Origin: Chloroflexota bacterium
GTDB taxonomy: Bacteria; Chloroflexota; Limnocylindria; Limnocylindrales; CSP1-4
Reading direction: 5' to 3'
DNA length: 8,462 nt
Assembly: GCA_025935655.1 (NCBI GenBank)
Contig: JAICUV010000151.1
Location: 1-8,462, forward strand
The translations under genes and the position numbers were made by a program. Below the pieces are notes generated by a model that made no database searches, was not told where the DNA came from, and saw only the letters and a program-made list of their open reading frames with translations. This document shows positions 1-5,532 of the stretch, one piece after another (position 1 is the first letter of the stretch; the number at the start of each line of letters is the position of its first letter).

Positions 1-1
1 G

Positions 2-301
2 ATCGCCGCCCAGGTCGCGCTCGCGGGCGTGTTCGTGTTCGTCGGCCCGCAGACGATCGAGCTGCACAAGACGTTCGCCCACGCGTTCCTGCTGCTGTCG
101 ACCGCGATCCTCGTGTCCGCGCTCGCCGGCCGCCTCCCCGCGCCGGCCCGCCGCGACGCGCTGGTGACCGTCGGGCTGCTCATCGTGCAGGGCGGCCTCG
201 TCCACGCGCTCGTGATCTCGCCGTTCATCGCGGCGCTCCACCCCGTCAACGCGCTGCTCATGTTCTGGTGGGCGATCTCGACGGCACGGCGCGCCGCCTG
301 A
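2..301 (+). CDS. C-terminal part of a small multi-pass membrane protein (DUF6220-like)
   Basis: The reading frame is open from the left edge of the window to a TGA at 299-301, so the true start lies outside. The visible 99 residues are strongly hydrophobic, with about four membrane-spanning stretches: the first dozen residues, the stretch after HKTFAHAF, the stretch around VTVGLLIVQGG, and the one around HPVNALLMFWWAI. A conserved-looking His pair (HKTFAH and the His of HPVN) and an Arg-rich cytoplasmic end resemble small four-helix integral membrane proteins of the DUF6220 type. That assignment is from memory of the family pattern and is tentative. No enzymatic motif is visible. The gene ends 7 bp from the convergent permease gene, leaving no room for a separate terminator. 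Function is unknown. Confidence 0.65.
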   Translation: MAAQVALAGVFVFVGPQTIELHKTFAHAFLLLSTAILVSALAGRLPAPARRDALVTVGLLIVQGGLVHALVISPFIAALHPVNALLMFWWAISTARRAA

Positions 302-308
302 CGGGCCG

Positions 309-1085
309 CTAGAAGGGCAGCGACTCCAGGTCGGGCTCCCGGCGCACGCCGGGGGCCCACGGGATCACGACCCGCCGGAGCAGCCCCACCACCCAGTAGA
401 GGACCAGCGAGATCGCGCTCGTGACGACGATCGCGGCGAACACGAGGTCCGTCCGGAACGAGTTCTGCGAGAGCTGCATCCAGATCCCCAGGCCCTCGCG
501 CGCTCCCACGTACTCCCCGAACACCGCCCCGATGACCGCGTAGACGACGCTGATCCGCAGGCCCGTGAACAGCGCGGGCAGGGCGTTCGGCCAGCGGAGC
601 TTGCGGAACGCCTGCCAGTCCGTCGCGCCGTACGAGCGGAGCAGGTCGGTGGCGTCGAGTGACGCCGTCCGGAACCCGTCGAGCAGCGAGACGACGATCG
701 GGAAGAACGTCACCAGCACGACGATCAGCACCTTCGGCAGCAGCCCGAACCCGAACCACAGCAGGAACAACGGGGCCAGCGCGACGATCGGGATCGTCTG
801 CGACGTGACCAGCAGCGGCTCCACGGCGCGACGGACCACCGGCGTCCGGTCCATGAGCACGGCCGCGACGATCCCGAGGACGACCGCGAGCGCGAACCCG
901 ACGACCGTCTCCACGAGCGTCGGCAGCGCGTGGCGGGCGGCGTCGTCGCGGTACTCCCACAACGCCCCCACGATCCGCGTCGGCGAGGGCAGCACCACCG
1001 GCTCCACGCCGGCCAGTCGGACGTAGGTCTCCCACGCGAGCAGGAGACCGGCGACCAGCGCGACCGTCGGGAGGCGGTCCCGCAT
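309..1085 (-). CDS. thiX: ABC transporter permease, thiamine-precursor (HMP-type) uptake, ThiX-like
   Basis: This 258-residue inner-membrane protein is the channel subunit of an ABC importer of the SsuC/TauC/ThiX type. It has about six membrane segments (near 7-24, 58-78, 91-111, 118-137, 178-198 and 213-236). The LPSPTRI motif after the first helix is typical of this subfamily. The EAA loop that docks the ATPase is at about 147-176 (DLLRSYGATDWQAFRKLRWP, then the conserved helix end). The length is normal. It starts with ATG at 1085, 13 bp after the stop of the binding-protein gene, with a GAGG motif overlapping that stop, so the two are one operon. Substrate is inferred from the upstream TPP riboswitch and the NMT1/THI5-like partner; sequence alone would also allow sulfonate or nitrate. 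No ATPase gene follows: the next gene is convergent. Confidence 0.88.
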   Translation of the reverse strand: MRDRLPTVALVAGLLLAWETYVRLAGVEPVVLPSPTRIVGALWEYRDDAARHALPTLVETVVGFALAVVLGIVAAVLMDRTPVVRRAVEPLLVTSQTIPIVALAPLFLLWFGFGLLPKVLIVVLVTFFPIVVSLLDGFRTASLDATDLLRSYGATDWQAFRKLRWPNALPALFTGLRISVVYAVIGAVFGEYVGAREGLGIWMQLSQNSFRTDLVFAAIVVTSAISLVLYWVVGLLRRVVIPWAPGVRREPDLESLPF

Positions 1086-1098
1086 CGTCAGGCGAGCC

Positions 1099-2196
1099 TC
1101 ACGGCAGGAAGTCGGTCGTGAACAGCGTCGCGTAGTCGGGCGGGGCGGTCAGCGCCTTGCCGTTCGCGTCGACGAGCAGGCCCTGGTCGTAGAGGAACGA
1201 GGAGTAGCCGGTCCACGTCTCGAGTGTCTGCGTGCCCACGGCACCGTTCGCGTCGACGAGCAGGCCCTGTTCCGCCATGTACGCCTGGGACGCGGCGGGA
1301 AGCTCGGGGTTCGAATCGAACACGCCCGGGTTCTGGGTGACGAGGATCTGGGCCGCCTCGGCGGGGTTCGAGGCCGCGAACTCGAAGCCCCTGACGGTCG
1401 CCCCGACGAATGCCTTCGCGGCGTCGGGGTTCGCGGCCAGCCAGTCGTCGTTGCAGGCGAGGACGACCTGGTAGAAGTCCGGGAAGCCGTAATCGGTGAA
1501 CTTGAACGTCCGCAGCGGGATGTTCCGCTGGCCGGCCTCGATGCCCTCCCATGCGGCGAACGTGATCACGAAGTCGGCGCGCTTGGCGTACAGCGCCTCG
1601 TACGCGGCCGTGTCGAGCGTGACGACGTCGAAGTCGCCCTTGCCCCCGTCGTGCTGGATCACCGACTTGAGCGTCGGGACCTCGTTCGGGTAGCCGAAGC
1701 CCGCGTAGGTCTTGCCGTCGAGCTGCTTCGGTCGCGTGATGGAGGATGACTCGAGGACCGCGATCTCCTGCGCGGTGTGCTGGAGGATCGCCATCACGCT
1801 CGTGATCGGCGCACCGGCGGCCACGGCGAACGTCAGCGAGTCCTGGAAGCTGATCCCGCACTCGGCCTGGCCGGCGGCGAGGATCGTCTCGGGCGTCGTG
1901 CCGCCGTACGGCAGGACGTCGAGCTCGACGCCCGCATCCGCGTACCAGCCCTTCGCCTGCGCGACGTAGAACCCGGTGTGGTTGGTGTTGGGCGTCCAGT
2001 CGAGCGCGAGCCGGACCTTGACGGGGGCGGCGACGGCGCTCGGCGAGGCGGCGGCCGCCGATTCGGATGCCGCGGCCGATTCGGACGGCGCGGTCGATGC
2101 CGATGAGGATGGCGAGGCGCTGCCGCCGCCCGAGCCGCACGCGGCGACGAGGATAGCGACGAGCAGCGCGGCGATGGCGCGGGAGGGGATGTTCAC
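1099..2196 (-). CDS. thiY: Thiamine-precursor ABC transporter substrate-binding lipoprotein, NMT1/THI5-like (ThiY-like)
   Basis: This is an extracytoplasmic solute receptor that probably binds a thiamine pyrimidine precursor (HMP or its formylamino form) and hands it to the adjacent permease. From the GTG at 2196 it has 365 residues. A signal peptide carries a lipobox, LVAAC, with the lipidated Cys at 20. A Ser/Ala/Pro-rich spacer spans about 21-58, and the NMT1/THI5 fold starts at RLALDWTPNTNHTGFYVAQ (62-80), a hallmark of ThiY/NMT1 proteins. Further family-like motifs are GISFQDS, GYPNEVP and a terminal TTDFLP. An in-frame TTG at 2220 would add eight polar residues. I prefer the GTG because it gives a compact signal peptide and a GGAGG lies 13 bases before it, a rather long spacing. 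A TPP riboswitch precedes the gene. Near the C-terminus QGLLVDANG occurs twice, at 310-318 and 338-346. Confidence 0.9.
   Translation of the reverse strand: MNIPSRAIAALLVAILVAACGSGGGSASPSSSASTAPSESAAASESAAAASPSAVAAPVKVRLALDWTPNTNHTGFYVAQAKGWYADAGVELDVLPYGGTTPETILAAGQAECGISFQDSLTFAVAAGAPITSVMAILQHTAQEIAVLESSSITRPKQLDGKTYAGFGYPNEVPTLKSVIQHDGGKGDFDVVTLDTAAYEALYAKRADFVITFAAWEGIEAGQRNIPLRTFKFTDYGFPDFYQVVLACNDDWLAANPDAAKAFVGATVRGFEFAASNPAEAAQILVTQNPGVFDSNPELPAASQAYMAEQGLLVDANGAVGTQTLETWTGYSSFLYDQGLLVDANGKALTAPPDYATLFTTDFLP
1160..1269. repeat. 26-bp perfect direct repeat inside the thiY-like gene
   Basis: The same 26 bases occur at 1160-1185 and 1244-1269, offset by 84 bp (28 codons). Both copies are therefore read in the same frame and both encode GLLVDANG preceded by Gln. 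The identity stops abruptly on both sides. It lies in the C-terminal lobe of the binding protein, before and after an ETWTGYSSFLY segment. It may be a recent local duplication or gene conversion, or convergent use of the same codons. Confidence 0.8.
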
Positions 2197-2225
2197 GGAC
2201 GCGTCGGAGCCTCCAGGCAACAGGA

Positions 2226-2254
2226 ACGCCGTCTCCGATGGCCGGGGACGGCGT
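2226..2254 (-). terminator. Hairpin in the riboswitch expression platform
   Basis: On the minus strand, ACGCCGTC and GACGGCGT form a perfect 8-bp stem. It can be extended by three more G-C pairs after one mismatch, closing a 5-base loop. It sits between the TPP aptamer (ends 2271) and the thiY-like start (2196), which is the expected place for a ligand-controlled terminator. The bases after the stem (TTCCTGTTG) are only moderately U-rich, so classic intrinsic termination is uncertain. Translational or Rho-linked control is also possible. Confidence 0.5.
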
Positions 2255-2270
2255 CGACGCGAGCGGGCCT

Positions 2271-2358
2271 GCTTCCTACACCGGTACGAACCGGATCAGG
2301 TTCCGCGGGTCTCTGGTCTGCACCAGACTCTCAGCGCACGTGGGCGCTCCCCGGAGGC
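2271..2358 (-). promoter_or_regulatory. TPP (thiamine pyrophosphate) riboswitch aptamer
   Basis: Read on the minus strand, this 88-base element carries the two invariant parts of the THI-box. CTGAGA is at 2334-2329, and GAACCTGATC is at 2303-2294, followed by the closing hairpin CCGGT-TCGT-ACCGG. Other helices are visible. P1 is GCCTCC at the 5' end with GGAAGC at the 3' end (one mismatch). P2 is GCGC with GCGC around a short loop. An optional P3 hairpin is GTCTG-GTG-CAGAC. The aptamer binds TPP in nascent mRNA and normally shuts off thiamine biosynthesis or transport genes when the coenzyme is plentiful. Here it precedes the thiY/thiX-like transporter operon. Its 5' end is only 23 bp from the stop of the hydrolase gene, so the promoter must overlap that gene, or the RNA comes from read-through. 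A TAGACT at the hydrolase stop is a weak promoter-like candidate. Confidence 0.95.
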
Positions 2359-2381
2359 GGATATGCGATTGTCCGGTGAGT

Positions 2382-3341
2382 CTACACCGCGGTCGCGGGA
2401 TCGGCGTGGACGTCGGCCTCGACGCCGTGCGCGTCGTGGTGGTCGTCGTGCTCGTCAGCGTGGTGGTGCGGGACCGGCGTCACGCGGACGGGGACGCCCT
2501 GCTGCCCGATCCAGGCGACCACCTCCGCCAGCACGTGCTCGTGCTCGAGCTCGTGGTGGCACTCGTGGCGCAGGCCCTCGTGGACGTGGCGGGTCACGTT
2601 GCCCATGCCCTCGAACACGGCAGTGGCGCGGAGCGGCACGATCGGGTCCGCGGAGCCGTGGAACACGTACGTCGGGACGGGCATCGCGTCGAGCGTCGCG
2701 AGGGCGGCGTTGACGCGGTCCTGCTCGTCGAACGCCTCAGCGCCGAAGCGGACGGTGGAGGAGCTCGTGTTGAGTGGGTCGGCATCGGCACGGGTGCGGA
2801 CGTCGGGGTCGTGGGACAGGCCGTCCGGCGGCAGGTCGTTCGGGATCCGCAGCTTCGGCACCACGCCCGTCAGCAGGCGCGCGAGCGAGTGCTTCCACGA
2901 TGGAAGCTCGTCGGCGAGGCCGGGAGCGCTCAGCACGAGCAGGTCCGGCAGCGGCCGCGGCTCCACCGACAGCACGTACCCCGCGCACACCAGGCCGCCG
3001 AGGGAGTGGCCGTAGAGGACGAGCGGCAGGTCGGGGTGTTGGGCGCGGACGCGCAGGACCTGCTCCGCGAGGTCGTCGTGCAGCTGCTCCCAGCGCTCCA
3101 CGTGGTTGCGCCGGCCGCTCGAGCCCCCGTGGCCCCGGTGGTCGTAGGCGTGCGTGTCGATCCCAGCCGCGGTCAGCGCCTCGGCGACGTTGTCGTAGCG
3201 GCCCCCGTGCTCGCCCAGCCCGTGGACGATGAGCGCAACGGCGACGGCGTCGCCCTCGGCGGGCCAGTGGAGCGTGCGCAGGTTGGTGCCGTCGGCGACC
3301 TGCGTGGCGCCGATCGAGGGCGTGACGACGAGGGGATCCAT
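2382..3341 (-). CDS. Alpha/beta hydrolase, monoacylglycerol lipase / lysophospholipase type, with His/Asp-rich tail
   Basis: This 319-residue serine hydrolase resembles monoglyceride lipase and PldB-like lysophospholipases (Hydrolase_4 family). The oxyanion-hole motif HGLGEHGGRY is at 40-49, followed by YDHRGHGGSSGRR (66-78). The nucleophile elbow GHSLGG (111-116) places the catalytic Ser at 113. The acid is Asp232 in HGSADPIVP, and the catalytic His is 259 in GLRHECHHE, the usual position of this family's HE-x-x-x-E motif. A lid-like segment spans roughly 140-205. The likely reaction is hydrolysis of a monoacylglycerol or a related ester, in the cytoplasm, as no signal peptide is seen. The normal fold ends at about residue 283. 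The last 35 residues include a stretch (292-312) with eight His and many Asp/Glu, resembling a metal-binding tail. It starts at ATG 3341, divergent from the MBL gene. Its stop lies just ahead of the riboswitch. Exact substrate unknown. Confidence 0.9.
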   Translation of the reverse strand: MDPLVVTPSIGATQVADGTNLRTLHWPAEGDAVAVALIVHGLGEHGGRYDNVAEALTAAGIDTHAYDHRGHGGSSGRRNHVERWEQLHDDLAEQVLRVRAQHPDLPLVLYGHSLGGLVCAGYVLSVEPRPLPDLLVLSAPGLADELPSWKHSLARLLTGVVPKLRIPNDLPPDGLSHDPDVRTRADADPLNTSSSTVRFGAEAFDEQDRVNAALATLDAMPVPTYVFHGSADPIVPLRATAVFEGMGNVTRHVHEGLRHECHHELEHEHVLAEVVAWIGQQGVPVRVTPVPHHHADEHDDHHDAHGVEADVHADPATAV

Positions 3342-3391
3342 GGCCCGATCGTAGTGCCTCGCGGCCGCGGCCGCGTCGTAGGATGGCGCGC
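3342..3391. promoter_or_regulatory. Short divergent intergenic region with a 16-bp palindrome
   Basis: This is the only space between the divergent hydrolase and MBL-fold genes, so it must hold the 5' ends or promoters of both. It contains the perfect 16-bp palindrome CGCGGCCGCGGCCGCG at 3360-3375, and AGGA at 3380-3383, a plausible ribosome site 8 bases before ATG 3392. I see no convincing -10/-35 pair. The palindrome may be an operator or simply GC-rich sequence. Confidence 0.4.
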
Positions 3392-4213
3392 ATGGCGACC
3401 GGCTGGGTGGAGATCGGCGAGCGCGTCTTCGTGCGCCGGTATGCCTTCTTCGACCAGAACATCGTCGTCGTGCTGGGGCACGAGGAGGCTCTCGTCCTCG
3501 ACACCCGGACGACGGCCCGGCAGGCGCGCGAGATCCTCGACGACCTCCGCGAGCTCGGGTCGCCCGTCGTCGGCATCGTCGTCAACAGCCACGGACACTC
3601 GGACCACGCGGTCGGCAACAGCGTCTTCCGACCCGCGCCGATCTGGGGCCACGAGCGGGCGGCCGAGATGATCCGCCGCACCGGCGACCGCCAGCGCGAT
3701 GGCGTCTCGGCCGCGATCCCCGACCTCGCCGCGGACCTCGCGGAGGTCGTCCTGGACCCGCCGGACCGCACGTTCCGGGAGCGGGCGACGATCTGCATGG
3801 ACGACGGCCGCGAGGTGCAGCTGGCCTACCTCGGGCGGGGCCACACCGACAACGACATCGTGCTCCAGGTCGCCGACGCCGATGTCCTGTGCGCCGGAGA
3901 CCTGCTGGAGAATGGCGCCACGCCGTTCTACGGGGACGGCTTCCCGATGGACTGGCCCGCGACGGCCGAGGCGCTGCTCGCGATGACCGGGGAGCGGACG
4001 GTCGTCGTCCCGGGCCACGGCGACCACGACGGGCGCGCGTTCGTGGAGTCGCAGCTCGTCGGGTTCCGCGCGGTTGCCGATGCTGCCCGGCGCGTGCACG
4101 CGGGTGAGGCGACCGTGGAGGAGGCCGTGGCGCTCCTCCCCTACCCCGCGGCGGACGCCCTCGAGCCGATCCGGCGGGCCGTCGCGCAGCTCCGCGGCGA
4201 GCTCGGGGACTAG
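3392..4213 (+). CDS. Metallo-beta-lactamase-fold hydrolase
   Basis: This 273-residue protein has the complete metal-binding set of the MBL superfamily. SHGHSDHAVGN carries the H-x-H-x-D-H motif (His67, His69, Asp71, His72 counted from ATG 3392). His151 is in GRGHTDND, Asp170 in CAGDLLENG, and His209 in VPGHGDHDG. It should hold two divalent metals, probably Zn, and hydrolyse an ester, lactone, thioester or similar bond. The layout resembles small cytosolic or quinoprotein-relay-like MBL hydrolases, but I cannot name a substrate. No signal peptide is visible. An ATG three codons upstream (3383) is possible, but AGGA at 3380-3383 is well placed only for ATG 3392. A helical C-terminal tail (about 228-273) follows the core. 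The gene ends 3 bp from the stop of the convergent oxidoreductase gene. Confidence 0.9.
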   Translation: MATGWVEIGERVFVRRYAFFDQNIVVVLGHEEALVLDTRTTARQAREILDDLRELGSPVVGIVVNSHGHSDHAVGNSVFRPAPIWGHERAAEMIRRTGDRQRDGVSAAIPDLAADLAEVVLDPPDRTFRERATICMDDGREVQLAYLGRGHTDNDIVLQVADADVLCAGDLLENGATPFYGDGFPMDWPATAEALLAMTGERTVVVPGHGDHDGRAFVESQLVGFRAVADAARRVHAGEATVEEAVALLPYPAADALEPIRRAVAQLRGELGD

Positions 4214-4216
4214 GCG

Positions 4217-5221
4217 TCAGCCGCCGACGCGCACGACCCAGCGCCCGCGCGCCTGCCCGGCGACGATCGCGTCGAGGGCCGGCTCCAGCGTGTCCAGGTC
4301 CACCTCCGTGATGCCGTCGTCGATGCCGCGCGGCAGGAGGTCGTCGGCGAGCCGCGACCAGAGCACCCGACGCGGCCCGATGGCGAGGTTTGCGCTGTCC
4401 ATCCCGAGCAGCGACACCCCGCGCAGGATGAACGGGAAGACGGTCGTGGCGAGGTCCGCTCCCGAGGCATTCCCCGACGAGGCCACCGCGCCCCCGATGC
4501 GCAGGGTTCGCAGCACGTAGGGCAGCGTCGCGGAGCCCACCGTGTCGACGGCGCCGGCCCAGCGAGCGCTGTCGAGCGGCCGACCGGGAGCCGTGACCTC
4601 GTCGCGGGTCAGGAACCCGGCGGCGCCCAGGTCCCGCAGCCGGTCGTGCTCCTCCGGCTTGCCGGTCGCGGCCCACACCTCGTGGCCACGGCCCGCCAGG
4701 ATCGCGATCGCCGTGCTGCCGACCCCACCTGCGGCACCCGTGACGAGGACCGGGCCCGAACCCGGCTCGACCCCCGCCCGCTCCAGCGCGTCGACGCTCA
4801 TCGCCGCCGTGAAGCCGGCCGTCCCGATCGCCATCGCGTCGCGCGTCGTGAGCCCGTCCGGGAGCGGCACCGCCCAGTCGGCGTGGATCCGAGCGAGCTC
4901 GCCGTAACCGCCGTGACGCGCCGTCCCGATCTCGTAGCCGTTGGCGATCACCTTCGCGCCGACGGGGAAGGCGTCGTCGACGCTGCTGACGACCTCGCCG
5001 GCGAGGTCGATGCCGGGGATCAGCGGGTAGCTCCGGGCCACCCGCCCGTCCTCGCGCGCCGCGAGGCCGTCCTTGAAGTTGACGCTCGACCACTCGACGC
5101 GGACGGTGACCTCGCCGGGCGGCAGCTCCGTCGTCTCGACGTCACGGAGGCCCCGGCTGAACGCGCCGTCCGCCGGCTTGTCGACGACATAGGCGCGGAA
5201 CGACGCGGGCAGATCAGCCAT
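4217..5221 (-). CDS. YhdH/AcuI-type zinc-independent MDR oxidoreductase (acrylyl-CoA reductase / quinone reductase family)
   Basis: This 334-residue medium-chain dehydrogenase/reductase is typical in length for the YhdH/YhfP group. Group hallmarks appear in order: SSVNFKDGLA (45-54), IPGIDLAGEV (68-77), the GTAGFTAAMSV helix (133-143), the Rossmann NADPH loop VTGAAGGVGSTA (160-171), and FPFILRGVSLLGMDS (262-276). It lacks the structural and catalytic zinc ligands of alcohol dehydrogenases, as expected. Characterised members reduce acrylyl-CoA to propionyl-CoA with NADPH or reduce quinones and other activated alkenes; which applies here cannot be read from sequence. ATG 5221 is chosen because the family motif register begins soon after it and the frame upstream shows no conserved content. 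It is divergent from the two-component regulator across 311 bp and convergent with the MBL gene. Confidence 0.9.
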   Translation of the reverse strand: MADLPASFRAYVVDKPADGAFSRGLRDVETTELPPGEVTVRVEWSSVNFKDGLAAREDGRVARSYPLIPGIDLAGEVVSSVDDAFPVGAKVIANGYEIGTARHGGYGELARIHADWAVPLPDGLTTRDAMAIGTAGFTAAMSVDALERAGVEPGSGPVLVTGAAGGVGSTAIAILAGRGHEVWAATGKPEEHDRLRDLGAAGFLTRDEVTAPGRPLDSARWAGAVDTVGSATLPYVLRTLRIGGAVASSGNASGADLATTVFPFILRGVSLLGMDSANLAIGPRRVLWSRLADDLLPRGIDDGITEVDLDTLEPALDAIVAGQARGRWVVRVGG

Positions 5222-5271
5222 GCGCCCATCATGCCGCAGGGCGCCTCCGTGCGGCCGGGGCGTCGCATCCG

Positions 5272-5315
5272 CCGCGTCGCCGCGTCGCCCGGTCGCGCCC
5301 CGCGCCCCGCGCCCC
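5272..5315. repeat. Short GC-rich tandem repeats in the divergent promoter region
   Basis: Two adjacent copies of CCGCGTCG (5272-5287) are followed shortly by three perfect adjacent copies of GCGCCCC (5295-5315). They lie 50-95 bp upstream of the oxidoreductase start, in the least coding-like and most GC-rich part of the gap. They are probably simple-sequence slippage; no function is evident. Confidence 0.7.
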
Positions 5316-5389
5316 GCCCGGCGCCCGGCGGGTCGCCCACAATGGGACACCTCGGGATCAATCGATCGCCATCGAACACCATCGGGTCC

Positions 5390-5404
5390 GACCGTTCGAC
5401 GGTC
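5390..5404. promoter_or_regulatory. Perfect inverted repeat GACCGT-TCG-ACGGTC, candidate operator
   Basis: Two 6-bp arms flank a 3-bp centre and lie about 130 bp before the regulator start, in the AT-richer half of the divergent gap. Dyad sites of this kind are typical targets of dimeric winged-helix repressors such as ArsR proteins. The adjacent gene encodes an ArsR-like domain, so autoregulation is possible. There is no direct evidence of binding. Confidence 0.3.
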
Positions 5405-5532
5405 ATCGAATGATCCGCAGGTGTGCCGATTCTCTCGACGACGGCTCGGCGGGCACGAGCGCCGCGACGAAGGCGAAGCCCGGAACAGTCGCGGGCAAGG
5501 CGGACGCAAGGAGCAGGTAAGGCGCGCGGTGC

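Larger units (their letters stand above)
5222..5532. promoter_or_regulatory. Divergent intergenic region between the oxidoreductase and the ArsR-fused response regulator
   Basis: These 311 bp separate two divergent genes and contain no convincing gene. The oxidoreductase side is extremely GC-rich, with short tandem repeats (5272-5315). The other half (about 5340-5425) is less GC-rich. It holds repeated CATCG words (CCATCG at 5369 and 5379; CATCGAA at 5370 and 5404) and a perfect inverted repeat at 5390-5404. A 36-codon open frame (5410-5520, ATG to TAA) ends just before the regulator gene but lacks a ribosome site. AAGG at 5519-5522 lies 10 bases before the regulator ATG. Promoters must lie here, but I cannot place a clear -10/-35 pair. 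Confidence 0.5.

Noticed and set aside
302..308. Bidirectional terminator between the convergent genes at the left
   Set aside because: The gap is only 7 bp and I see no stem-loop with a U-tract there. The same applies to the 3-bp gap at 4214-4216.
2197..2220. TTG start at 2220 for the binding lipoprotein
   Set aside because: It adds eight polar residues before a signal peptide that is already complete from GTG 2196, and it lies across the GGAGG motif that would serve the GTG.
2238..3671. Long open plus-strand frame (477 codons) antisense to the alpha/beta hydrolase
   Set aside because: It is rich in Arg, Val and His with no domain motifs. It covers the opposite strand of a gene with a full catalytic triad and also the riboswitch. 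It is open only because stops are rare at this GC content.
3582..5093. Long minus-strand frame (503 codons) spanning the MBL and oxidoreductase genes
   Set aside because: Its product is a low-complexity Arg/Gly/Pro sequence. It overlaps two well-supported genes on both strands.
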